Part shown: piece after piece, positions 16,078 to 22,897 of the stretch
Position numbering within the stretch: the first letter of the stretch is position 1
How the letters are laid out: each line of letters opens with the position of its first letter
Assembly (NCBI GenBank): GCA_038232255.1
Contig: JBBSIF010000024.1
Coordinates: 1 to 27,070, forward strand
DNA from: JAWWPG01 sp038232255
Lineage (GTDB): Bacteria > Actinomycetota > Actinomycetes > Propionibacteriales > Nocardioidaceae
Direction of reading: 5' to 3'
DNA: 27,070 bases
Notes under the pieces: model-generated
Told to the model about the DNA's origin: nothing
Databases searched by the model: none
The model's input: only the letters and a program-made list of their open reading frames with translations
Position numbers and translations under genes: made by a program

Positions 16078-16236
16078 GTCGATCCGTTTCCTCGTCGGTG
16101 CCACAGGCCACCCACGCGTTGTGGGGTGGTGGAGCGGTCAGGGGCTCCGCCTCGTCGCGGTCCAGGCTCCCCGGTGGCAGAGCCGGCCTTCGCAGGACAC
16201 CGCCGTACGGTCCGGGACGAGTGACGCCAACGGGAG

Positions 16237-16242
16237 ATTCTG
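16237..16242 (-). promoter_or_regulatory. Candidate -10 box for rplS
   Basis: CAGAAT in TGTGGCAGAATCTC on the minus strand, with TTTCGG 18 nt upstream as a poor -35. Predicted start near 16230 gives a leader of about 150 nt. It lies just downstream of a strong hairpin that ends the trmD transcript. The same GGCAGAAT core precedes rpsP. Confidence 0.45.
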
Positions 16243-16302
16243 CCACAGGGCCGCACCGCACCGAAATTGGCGCCGTGGCACGACCACTCGACCACACGCC
16301 CT

Positions 16303-16356
16303 CCCAAAGATCCGACGGTCGGGCTGTCCAAGCGACCTGAGCGTCGGATCCTTGGG
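16303..16356 (-). terminator. Hairpin after trmD
   Basis: Arms 16342-16356 and 16303-16317 are 15-nt inverted repeats matching at 14 positions. In minus-strand RNA the odd position is a G-U pair, so the stem is unbroken, whereas in plus-strand RNA it would be an A-C mismatch. The 24-nt loop can form a further 4-bp stem. It begins 7 nt after the trmD stop and is not followed by a U tract, as is common for high-GC actinobacterial terminators. An attenuator or processing signal upstream of rplS is an alternative. Confidence 0.65.
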
Positions 16357-16363
16357 GCTAGGG

Positions 16364-17626
16364 CTAGGGCGAGGACGGGGGTGGAACAGGTTTCACGAGC
16401 GTCACGACGTCGTCGTCGCCGGCCGCGCGGCTGCGCCGGTAGCCGGCCCGGCGGTACATCCGGAGGTTGCGCTCACTGCGGCGGCCCGTGAACACCGAGT
16501 ACGACGTCGTCTCCGGCGGCGCCGCCTCCTCGATGTGCGACAGCAGCCAGCGTCCCAGGCCCCGGCCGGTCAGGTCGGGTGCCACCATCAGCCTGCCGAT
16601 GTCCCAGCGGCGCTCGGTGCCGTCGAGCGCCGCGAGCCGGCCACGAACGGAGCCGACGAGGCGGTCGGCCGAGCGCACCACGAACGTCTGCCACTCGCCG
16701 AGGGACGCCCGGACGTCGTCCAGCGACTCCGTGAGCGGCGGCAGGAGGAGAGCATCGTTTCGCTGTGCCTCCTCCACCCAGCAGCAGCGCTGCAGCACCA
16801 GCAGCTCCGGGGCGTCGGCCGCACGCGCGAGCCGTACCTCGACCCGGCTCGCGGCCCCTTCCGCACCGGTCGGCGCCTCGAGACCCGCCACCGTGAGCGT
16901 CTGGCTGGGATGCGCGAGGTCCGGCCGGCGCTCGGCCGTGCGCCGTACCGCCTCCCGATGCCGCCACGCGGCGATGTCGCCGTGATGGCCCGACAACAAG
17001 ACAGCGGGCACCTCGAGGCCGCGCCACGTGGGCGGTCGCGTGTAGACCGGGTACTCCAGCGGCGCGGGCGCGCCGCCGAGTGCATGGGACTCCTCGACGA
17101 GCGAGTCCGGGTTCCCCACGAAGCCGGGCAGCAGGCGGGCCACGGCCTCGATGATGACGAGCGCGGCCGCCTCGCCGCCGTTGACGACGTAGTCCCCGAG
17201 GCTCACCTCGAGGACGTCGACCCGCGTGGCGTAGTGCTCGACCACCCGCTGGTCGATCCCCTCGTAGCGGCCGCAGGCGAGGACGAGCCAGGGCCGCTTC
17301 GCCAGCTCGGCGGCGCGCGCCTGCGTGAACAGTGCGCCGGCCGGAGTCGGCACGACGAGCGTCGGCACTGCGCCGCCCTCCGGCGCGCCGCTGTCCAGCA
17401 CGGCGTCGAGCGCATCCCCCCAGGGCTCGGGCCGCATCACCATTCCGGCGCCTCCGCCGTAGGGGACGTCGTCGACGCTCCGGTGCCGGTCGGACGTGAA
17501 GCTGCGCAGGTCATGCACCTGCAGCGACATCAGCCCCTCGGTCTGCGCGCGCCCGAGCAGGGACAGCCCGAGCGGTGCGAAGTAGTCGGGGAAGATCGAG
17601 AGGACGTCCAGCCGGGTCGCGGTCAC
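16364..17626 (-). CDS. trmD: tRNA (guanine37-N1)-methyltransferase fused to a GNAT domain
   Basis: Residues 1-240 are TrmD, which methylates G37 in tRNAs with G36 and prevents +1 frameshifting. Visible are DVLSIFPDYF, the CGRYEGIDQRV loop (118-128), DYVVNGGEAAALVIIEAVARLLPG in the SAM-binding knot (145-168), and PPTWRGLEVPAVLLSGHHGDI with AERRPDL. Arg164 matches catalytic Arg154 of E. coli; the site matching Asp169 seems to be Glu179 in EESHAL. Residues 261-413 form a complete GNAT acetyltransferase domain, with an acetyl-CoA loop at GRGLGRWLL (354-362) and RNLRMYRRAGYRR at the end. Start is GTG at 17626, overlapping the rimM stop by 4 nt. The acetyl acceptor is unknown. Confidence 0.95.
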   Translation of the reverse strand: MTATRLDVLSIFPDYFAPLGLSLLGRAQTEGLMSLQVHDLRSFTSDRHRSVDDVPYGGGAGMVMRPEPWGDALDAVLDSGAPEGGAVPTLVVPTPAGALFTQARAAELAKRPWLVLACGRYEGIDQRVVEHYATRVDVLEVSLGDYVVNGGEAAALVIIEAVARLLPGFVGNPDSLVEESHALGGAPAPLEYPVYTRPPTWRGLEVPAVLLSGHHGDIAAWRHREAVRRTAERRPDLAHPSQTLTVAGLEAPTGAEGAASRVEVRLARAADAPELLVLQRCCWVEEAQRNDALLLPPLTESLDDVRASLGEWQTFVVRSADRLVGSVRGRLAALDGTERRWDIGRLMVAPDLTGRGLGRWLLSHIEEAAPPETTSYSVFTGRRSERNLRMYRRAGYRRSRAAGDDDVVTLVKPVPPPSSP

Positions 17627-18201
17627 GGAGCGGGCTCGTCCTCAGGGGACTCGGACAGCAGCCCGGGCAGCTCCCGGATCTCGACGCGGCCGGCGGCCAC
17701 GTCGACGACCGGAACGATGTCGGCGACGAAGGGCACGAGGATCTCGGTGCCGTCGGCCTCCACGACCAGGACGTCCTGGGCGGGCAGGTGCAGCACGTCC
17801 GCGACGACCCCGACCCGGGAGCCGTCCGTGGTGGTGGCCGCGAGCCCGCGCAGCTGGTGGTCGTAGTACTCCTCCGGGTCGTCCGGACGCTCGTCCACCG
17901 GTACGTCGACTCGCAGCTCTACTCCGCGCAGCCCCTCGGCAGCATCGCGGTCGGTCGACTCGACGAACGACACGACCAGCCGGGAGCCGTGCCAGCGGGC
18001 GCTCTCGATCACGACCTCCCCGCGGGGAGTTCGGAACCGGGTCCCGGAAGCGAAGCGCCGGTCCGGCTCGTCGGTGCGGACCTCGACGAAGACGTCACCA
18101 CGCAGCCCGTGGGCTCGCCCGACCTTGCCGACGGTCAGCTCGACGGTCGGGCTGCCGGCCGGCTGCTCAGCCTCGGACAACGACCCGGCGCAGCATGACA
18201 A
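17623..18201 (-). CDS. rimM: 16S rRNA processing protein RimM
   Basis: Assists maturation of the 30S head by binding S19. The N-terminal RimM domain starts at VGKVGRAHGLRGDVFVEV (about 24-41), and the PRC-barrel domain begins at EEYYDHQLRGL (about 109-119). Together with a Pro/Glu-rich C-terminus this gives up to 192 residues. The start is uncertain: the frame allows TTG at 18201, 8 nt after the khpA stop, or TTG at 18180; neither has a clear ribosome site. The first 20 residues in the long form are not family-like. It overlaps trmD by 4 nt. Confidence 0.94.
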   Translation of the reverse strand: MSCCAGSLSEAEQPAGSPTVELTVGKVGRAHGLRGDVFVEVRTDEPDRRFASGTRFRTPRGEVVIESARWHGSRLVVSFVESTDRDAAEGLRGVELRVDVPVDERPDDPEEYYDHQLRGLAATTTDGSRVGVVADVLHLPAQDVLVVEADGTEILVPFVADIVPVVDVAAGRVEIRELPGLLSESPEDEPAP

Positions 18202-18209
18202 GCCTGGGA

Positions 18210-18476
18210 TCAGCGGCGACGGTCGACATCGACGAAGTCGATCCGGACAGCGTCCTTGCCGCTCAGCGCGGTCAGGACCGTGCGCAGAGCGGTGGCTGTC
18301 CTCCCGGACCTGCCGATGACGCGCCCGAGGTCGTCGGGGTTGACCCGCACCTCCAGCGTCTCGCCCCGCTTCGAGTACCGCGGGTTGCTGGCCCGCTGCT
18401 CCCGGGACCGGACGCTGACGTCGTCAGGGTTGTCGACGATGCCGCGCACCAGGTGATCGAGCGCCTCGACGAGCAT
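18210..18476 (-). CDS. khpA: KH-domain RNA-binding protein KhpA
   Basis: A small 88-residue single-KH RNA-binding protein; in Streptococcus it pairs with KhpB and affects cell division and small RNA biology. It starts MLVEALDHLVRGIVDNPDDV, and the KH core with the GxxG loop is GRVIGRSGRTATALR (about 51-65). The ATG is 2 nt after the rpsP stop, and rimM follows 8 nt after its own stop, in the standard rpsP-khpA-rimM-trmD order. A basic C-terminus (DRRR) may add RNA contacts. Confidence 0.96.
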   Translation of the reverse strand: MLVEALDHLVRGIVDNPDDVSVRSREQRASNPRYSKRGETLEVRVNPDDLGRVIGRSGRTATALRTVLTALSGKDAVRIDFVDVDRRR

Positions 18477-18478
18477 GC

Positions 18479-19117
18479 TCAGCCCGCTGCCTGGTCAGGG
18501 TCGCTCGAGCCGCCGGGCGCGTCCTGCTCCTGCGCCGTCTCCGCGGCTCCCTCGTCGCCGAGCGGAGCCGTCTCTGCCACCGCCGTCTCCGCGGCTCCCT
18601 CGTCGCCGAGCGGAGCCGTCTCGGCCACCGGCGTCTCGGCCTCGGTCACCGCCTCCTCGACGGCAGCGGTGTCGTCCGCCGCACCCGCCTCGGCGTCGGA
18701 GAGCTCCTTGATCTCCTCGGCGGGACTCTTCTTCGCCGCCTGCCTGCGCGGCGTCACCGCCTCCGCCGTCGGTTCGTGCTTGGAGTCCTTGAGCGCCTCG
18801 TTGAACAGCTCGGTCTTGTCGCGCCGCGGCTCCGCGACGAGCATCGGCGCGGGAGCGGGCTCGCCCGTGAACTTCTGCCAGTCCCCCGTCACCTTGAGGA
18901 TGGCCGCCACCGGCTCGCTGGGCTGGGCGCCGACGCCCAGCCAGTACAGGGCTCGTTCGGAGTCGACCTCGATGAAGCTCGGGTCCTCCTTCGGGTGGTA
19001 CTTCCCGATCTCCTCGATCACCCGACCGTCGCGCTTGGTGCGCGCGTCGGCGACGACGATCCGGTAGTACGGGGCGCGGATCTTGCCCATGCGCTTCAGT
19101 CTGATCTTGACGGCCAC
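18479..19117 (-). CDS. rpsP: Ribosomal protein S16 with long acidic tail
   Basis: 30S assembly protein S16. Residues 1-85 are the normal domain: AVKIRLKRMGKIRAPYYRIV, RDGRVIEEIGKYHP, and GAQPSEPVAAILKVTGDW. After that come a basic linker (PRRQAAKKSPAEEIKEL, about 123-139) and an acidic Ala/Glu-rich tail ending at residue 212. Actinobacterial S16 proteins commonly have extensions to about 140-165 residues, so this one is unusually long. VAETAPLGDEGAAETA occurs twice in a row at 164-179 and 180-195. Start is GTG at 19117, supported by AAGGAG 10 nt upstream; the longer open frame has no start support. Confidence 0.96.
   Translation of the reverse strand: MAVKIRLKRMGKIRAPYYRIVVADARTKRDGRVIEEIGKYHPKEDPSFIEVDSERALYWLGVGAQPSEPVAAILKVTGDWQKFTGEPAPAPMLVAEPRRDKTELFNEALKDSKHEPTAEAVTPRRQAAKKSPAEEIKELSDAEAGAADDTAAVEEAVTEAETPVAETAPLGDEGAAETAVAETAPLGDEGAAETAQEQDAPGGSSDPDQAAG
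18534..18629. repeat. 48-bp tandem duplication in the rpsP tail
   Basis: Two adjacent 48-bp copies, 18534-18581 and 18582-18629, differ at a single position. They encode the 16-residue VAETAPLGDEGAAETA repeat of S16. Near identity at silent sites suggests a recent duplication. Confidence 0.95.
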
Positions 19118-19248
19118 GAGGTGTGGGGTCTCCTTGGTGTCGGGTAGGTGCGGCCTTCCGGCCCAGTGCGGTCCAGGCCTAGCTCCGCAGGGTCCGCGTC
19201 GAGTCGGGCGAGAGGGTCCAACTCGAAACGAAGTCGGCAGACATTCTG
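19118..19248 (-). promoter_or_regulatory. rpsP promoter and leader
   Basis: A CAGAAT -10 (19248-19243) in CTGGCAGAATG predicts a transcript start near 19236 and a leader of about 120 nt. The -35 (TTAGAG, 18 nt up) is weak. The -10 sits within the perfect palindrome GGCAGA-CAT-TCTGCC (19236-19250). The leader can form an 8-bp stem with a 10-nt loop between 19200 and 19225 (one G-U pair) and a small GGCC-GGAA-GGCC hairpin at 19152-19163. Whether these regulate is unknown. Confidence 0.45.
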
Positions 19249-19268
19249 CCAGACGGGACCGCGATCCT

Positions 19269-20381
19269 CTAAACCACGGGATCGGCCGCCGACCACGAGC
19301 CGACCACACGCCCTCTCAGCACGATGTGCGCCGGCCGGCTCAGGACCGACAGGTCGCGGAGCGGGTCGGCGTCGTAGACCACGAAGTCGGCCGGCTCCCC
19401 TTCCGCGAGCGCGCTCGGCATCCCGAGCCAGTCGCGTGCCCGCCAGGAGCCCGCCGCGAGCGCGTCGTACGCCGTCAGCCCGTAGTCGGCGAGCTCTGCC
19501 ACCTCGGCCCCGATGAGCCCGTGGGGCAGCACACCGCCCGCGTCGGTGCCGGCGTAGATCGCCACGCCGGCGTCGTACGCGGCCCGGATGGTCTCCTTGC
19601 GGCGCGCGTGCAGCGCGCGCATGTGTCGGGCGTACGCCGGGAAGCGGGACTCGCCCGCGTCGGCGTACTGCAGGAAGTTGTCGAGCTGCTTGACGGTGGG
19701 CACGAGGGCGACCCCACGGGCCGCCATGTCGTCGACCAGCGCCGTCGACAAGCCCGTCCCGTGCTCGATGCAGTCGATCCCGGCGGCCAGCAGGTCGGGC
19801 AGCGCCTCCTCGCCGAACACGTGCGCGGTCACCCGGGCGCCGTGCTCATGGGCGACCGCGATGGCCTCGGTGAGCGCGTCGAGCGGCCAGCACGGAGCGA
19901 GGTCCTCGAGATCCCTGTCGATCCAGTCGCCGACGAGCTTCACCCACCCGTCGCCGCAGTCTGCCTCACGGGCGACGTACTCGGGAAGCTGCTCCGGCTC
20001 GATCTCGTGGGCATAGTTGCGGAGATAGCGACGCGGCCGCGCCAGGTGGCGACCGGCCCTGATCAGCCTCGGCAGGTCCTCGCGGTCGTGCACCCACCGG
20101 GTGTCCGCGGCGGAGCCGGCGTCGCGCAGCAGGAGTGCCCCGGCGTCCCGGTCCGCCAGCGCCTGCTTCTCGGCGACGTCGTCGCTCACCGGGCCGTGCT
20201 CGTCGAGCCCCACGTGGCAGTGCGCGTCGACGAGCCCCGGCAGGACCCATCCCCCCTCGAGGGTTTCCGCGTCGCTCACGGGTTCGTACGTGATGCGACC
20301 CTCCACGACGTACAGCTCGCGGTGCTCCCCCTCGGGGAGCACGATCGCGCTGACGACGAGGGCCGCTCGCTGGCCGTTCAT
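19269..20381 (-). CDS. Amidohydrolase family protein
   Basis: A 370-residue metal-dependent hydrolase of the amidohydrolase superfamily (imidazolonepropionase/prolidase-like branch). Metal ligands can be assigned: His54 and His56 in VDAHCHVG, Lys148 in WVKLVG as a possibly carboxylated bridging lysine, His187 in TAHVFGEEAL, His207 in IEHGTGL and Asp280 in AGTDAGG. A C-terminal beta segment (ADFVVYDADPL to VVLRGRVVG type) completes the fold. Cytoplasmic; substrate unknown, with the family covering cyclic amides and Xaa-Pro dipeptides. It lies upstream of rpsP on the same strand. TAACCT, 7 nt before the ATG, suggests a leaderless mRNA. Confidence 0.9.
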   Translation of the reverse strand: MNGQRAALVVSAIVLPEGEHRELYVVEGRITYEPVSDAETLEGGWVLPGLVDAHCHVGLDEHGPVSDDVAEKQALADRDAGALLLRDAGSAADTRWVHDREDLPRLIRAGRHLARPRRYLRNYAHEIEPEQLPEYVAREADCGDGWVKLVGDWIDRDLEDLAPCWPLDALTEAIAVAHEHGARVTAHVFGEEALPDLLAAGIDCIEHGTGLSTALVDDMAARGVALVPTVKQLDNFLQYADAGESRFPAYARHMRALHARRKETIRAAYDAGVAIYAGTDAGGVLPHGLIGAEVAELADYGLTAYDALAAGSWRARDWLGMPSALAEGEPADFVVYDADPLRDLSVLSRPAHIVLRGRVVGSWSAADPVV

Positions 20382-20388
20382 GGCCGCG

Positions 20389-20394
20389 AGGTTA
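20389..20394 (-). promoter_or_regulatory. Candidate -10 box for the amidohydrolase
   Basis: TAACCT on the minus strand, 7 nt before the ATG at 20381, with no Shine-Dalgarno sequence between. The divergent HIT-like gene has CAGACT (20428-20433) 6 nt before its own ATG, so the 58-bp gap may carry two back-to-back leaderless promoters. Confidence 0.4.
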
Positions 20395-20439
20395 CGCGAC
20401 CAGCACCCGCCACCCGACCGAGGCTGCCAGACTCAGCCC

Positions 20440-21072
20440 ATGACCCGACAAGCGCCTGACGACCCAGCTCTCGATGCCGCTCGTGGGCTGTCGCCCTACC
20501 ACGCGCGGCTCCCGTACGGCGAGCGGGTGTCCGCTGAGCCCCTTGTCGACTCGCCGTTCTTCCCGTTCGAGGGACAGCTGACCGTCGTACCCCTGGACCT
20601 GCCGATCGTGCCGGAGCCACCGCGGGTCGGTGAGCCCGGGGGCGAGCCGTGCTTTCGTTGTGCCGACCCGGACGGGAACCTCGTCTGGCGGGACGAGACC
20701 TGGAGCGTGCGTGCCGGTTTCGAGCCGTTCGGGCTGCCGATGGTCGCGATCCTGGAGCCGACCGAGCACTACACCCTGCACTCGATGCCGGGAGATGTCA
20801 CCGCGACGCTCGGTCCGGTCATCCAGCGGTTGGCGGTGGCCATCGGCGAGATCCCGGGTGTGGCCAGGACGCACATCAACCGCTGGGGGGACGGAAGCGA
20901 GCACTTCCACGTCTGGTTCCTGGCCCGGCCGCTCGGCATGATGCAGCTGCGTGGCGCGATGATCGCCGTCTGGGACGACATGCTGCCGCGGGTGCCCGCC
21001 GACGAGATGGCGGCGAATCTCGCTATCGTCGCGCGGGCACTCGCCGACGGCGGCGGCTCCGCCTACGCGTGA
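20440..21072 (+). CDS. HIT-like domain protein
   Basis: A 210-residue cytoplasmic protein that seems to belong to the HIT-like (histidine triad) superfamily of nucleotide hydrolases and transferases. An N-terminal CxxC (Cys71, Cys74 in PCFRCADPDG) recalls the zinc site of some HIT proteins. The second half contains HINRWGDGSEHFHVWFLARP, where His155 and His157 sit in place of the HxHxHxx motif; the third histidine is absent (W159), so classical catalysis is doubtful. The N-terminal 65 residues are Pro-rich and unassigned. I recognise it only as an actinobacterial conserved protein. ATG 20440 follows CAGACT by 6 nt; no ribosome site is seen. It converges on ffh. Confidence 0.72.
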   Translation: MTRQAPDDPALDAARGLSPYHARLPYGERVSAEPLVDSPFFPFEGQLTVVPLDLPIVPEPPRVGEPGGEPCFRCADPDGNLVWRDETWSVRAGFEPFGLPMVAILEPTEHYTLHSMPGDVTATLGPVIQRLAVAIGEIPGVARTHINRWGDGSEHFHVWFLARPLGMMQLRGAMIAVWDDMLPRVPADEMAANLAIVARALADGGGSAYA

Positions 21073-21092
21073 CCGGACCGGCCGCGCGGGAC

Positions 21093-21141
21093 GGGCAACG
21101 GGCAACGGGCAACGGGCAACGGGCAACGGGCAACGGGCAAC
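21093..21141. repeat. Seven-copy GGGCAAC heptanucleotide array
   Basis: Seven perfect head-to-tail copies of GGGCAAC, 49 bp, in the 186-bp space between the convergent HIT-like and ffh genes. Each unit also contains GCAAC. There are no spacers, so it is a microsatellite-like array and not CRISPR. Confidence 0.99.
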
Positions 21142-21166
21142 GCCTCCCACCCCGAGTGGCGCCCCG

Positions 21167-21239
21167 GTCCGATGGTTCGGAACGCGACACGCCGTACGAC
21201 GCCGCGGTCGCCGCGCGCCGTGTTCCGAACCACCCGGAC
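21167..21239. terminator. Bidirectional hairpin between HIT-like gene and ffh
   Basis: A perfect 10-bp inverted repeat, GGTTCGGAAC (21174-21183) and GTTCCGAACC (21222-21231), is flanked by a further 5-bp pairing (21167-21171 with 21235-21239) across a small internal loop. The 38-nt loop is very GC-rich. Symmetry and position between two converging genes suit a shared factor-independent terminator, though no T tract follows. Confidence 0.6.
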
Positions 21240-21258
21240 GATCGGGCGGTGGTGGGCC

Positions 21259-22821
21259 TCAGATCAGGTCGCGGAGCTCCTTGGGGAGCTCGAAGTCGCC
21301 GGGCAGGTCGGCGGCGCCCTTGGCGCCACCGAGGCCGAAAGCCGCCGCGCCGTCGGACGGGCGGGCGGAGCCGGCAGCGGCGGTCGCGCGCTGCTCGGCC
21401 GCTCGCTTGGCGGGGTTGCCCGAGCCACGCTTGGACCTCTTCTGCGGCACCGGCTGGCGGGCCTTCGCGCGCCGGCCACCCGCTCCCGGCATCCCCGGCA
21501 TGCCGGGCATGGCACCGCCACCTGCCATCGCCATCATCATCTTGCGGGCCTCGAAGAACCTGTCGACGAGCTGGTTCACGTCGCTCACCGACCGGCCCGC
21601 GCCGCGGGCGATTCGCAGCCGGCGGGAGCCGTCGATGATCTTGGGGTTCTCGCGCTCAGCGGGGGTCATCGACTCGATCAGCGCCTGGACCCGGTCGATC
21701 TCGCGGTCGTCGAAGTTCTCCAGCTGGTCCTTGAACTGGCCCATGCCGGGCAGCATGCCCATGATCTTGGACAGTGACCCCATCTTGCGGACGGACTGCA
21801 TCTGCTCCATGAAGTCGGTGAGGGTGAACTCCCCGCCCTTGCCGGACAACTTGGCTGCCGCCTTGGCCGCCTGGTCGGCGTCGAAGACCTTCTCGGCCTG
21901 CTCGATCAGCGTGAGCATGTCGCCCATGTCGAGGATGCGCGAGGCCATCCGGTCGGGGTGGAAGACGTCGAAGTCGGTCAGCTTCTCGCCGTTGGAGGCG
22001 AACATCACCTGGCGGCCGGTCACCTGAGCCACCGACAGCGCCGCACCGCCACGGGCGTCGCCGTCGAGCTTGGTCAGCACCACGCCCGTGAACCCGACGC
22101 CGTCGAGGAACGCCTGCGCCGTCGTGACCGCGTCCTGGCCGATCATGGCGTCCACGACGAAGAGGATCTCGTCGGGATGGACCACGTCGCGGATGTCGAC
22201 GGCCTGCTGCATGAGGTCGGCGTCGATACCGAGGCGCCCGGCGGTGTCCACCACCACCACGTCGTACAACGAGCGCTTCGCCTCGGTGAGGGCGTTCCGC
22301 GCGACCCGCACCGGGTCGCCGACGCCGTTGCCGGGCTCGGGCGCGAAGACGGCGACGCCGGCCTGTCCACCCACAACCTGGAGCTGCGTCACGGCGTTCG
22401 GTCGCTGCAGGTCGGCAGCGACCAGCAGCGGGGACCGGCCCTGATCCTTCAGCCACCGTCCCAGCTTTCCGGCCAGCGTCGTCTTCCCCGATCCCTGCAG
22501 ACCCGCGAGCATGATGACCGTCGGTGGCGTCTTGGCGAACCGCAGCCGCCGCGTCTCGCCCCCCAGGATCGTCACCAGCTCGTCGTTGACGATCTTGACG
22601 ACCTGCTGCGCCGGGTTGAGCGCCTCGCTGACCTCCGCGCCCTTGGCACGCTCGCGCACCCGCGCGATGAACTCGCGCACGGCGGGCAGCGCGACGTCCG
22701 CCTCCAGCAGCGCAATCCGGATCTCCCGACAGGTGGCGTCGATGTCGGCGTCGGACAGCCTGCCCTTGCCGCGGAGGTTCTTGAACGTCGCAGCGAGCCG
22801 GTCCTGCAGGGTGTTGAACAC
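21259..22821 (-). CDS. ffh: Signal recognition particle protein
   Basis: SRP54 GTPase that binds signal sequences on nascent chains and delivers ribosomes to FtsY. The N domain occupies about 1-95, and the G domain carries GLQGSGKTT (107-115), DTAGRLG and TKLDGDARGG. The M domain contains a Met-rich finger loop (MGMLPGMGQ) and the SRP-RNA binding helix-turn region SRRLRIARGAGRSVSDVNQLV. At 520 residues it is longer than the 453 of E. coli because of a Gly/Met-rich then Lys/Arg- and Ala-rich C-terminal tail (about 435-520). Start is GTG at 22821 with GAGAGGA upstream. Unlike many actinobacteria, ftsY is not immediately adjacent. Confidence 0.97.
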   Translation of the reverse strand: MFNTLQDRLAATFKNLRGKGRLSDADIDATCREIRIALLEADVALPAVREFIARVRERAKGAEVSEALNPAQQVVKIVNDELVTILGGETRRLRFAKTPPTVIMLAGLQGSGKTTLAGKLGRWLKDQGRSPLLVAADLQRPNAVTQLQVVGGQAGVAVFAPEPGNGVGDPVRVARNALTEAKRSLYDVVVVDTAGRLGIDADLMQQAVDIRDVVHPDEILFVVDAMIGQDAVTTAQAFLDGVGFTGVVLTKLDGDARGGAALSVAQVTGRQVMFASNGEKLTDFDVFHPDRMASRILDMGDMLTLIEQAEKVFDADQAAKAAAKLSGKGGEFTLTDFMEQMQSVRKMGSLSKIMGMLPGMGQFKDQLENFDDREIDRVQALIESMTPAERENPKIIDGSRRLRIARGAGRSVSDVNQLVDRFFEARKMMMAMAGGGAMPGMPGMPGAGGRRAKARQPVPQKRSKRGSGNPAKRAAEQRATAAAGSARPSDGAAAFGLGGAKGAADLPGDFELPKELRDLI

Positions 22822-22860
22822 CGAGGATCCTCTCGTGTTGTCGACTTGGAATGCCCGCTC

Positions 22861-22866
22861 AGCCTA
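22861..22866 (-). promoter_or_regulatory. Candidate -10 box for ffh
   Basis: TAGGCT on the minus strand, giving a predicted transcript start about 33 nt before the GTG at 22821; TTCGAG 17 nt upstream is a weak -35. The leader contains GAGGATCCTC, a perfect 10-bp palindrome overlapping the ribosome site. Confidence 0.4.
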
Positions 22867-22897
22867 CCTGCGGCCGCGGTCTGCTCGAATGGTCAGC

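Noticed and set aside
15836..17866. Plus-strand 676-codon open frame opposite rplS, trmD and rimM
   Set aside because: It spans several genes and the intergenic hairpin antisense and shows no protein-family motif; it is a high-GC shadow frame.
16289..19317. Shared 15-mer CGACCACACGCCCTC at about 16289 and 19302
   Set aside because: One copy lies in the trmD-rplS gap and the other inside amidohydrolase coding sequence; no flanking similarity, so probably chance.
21093..21141. CRISPR array
   Set aside because: The 7-bp units are directly joined without spacers, and there are no cas genes.
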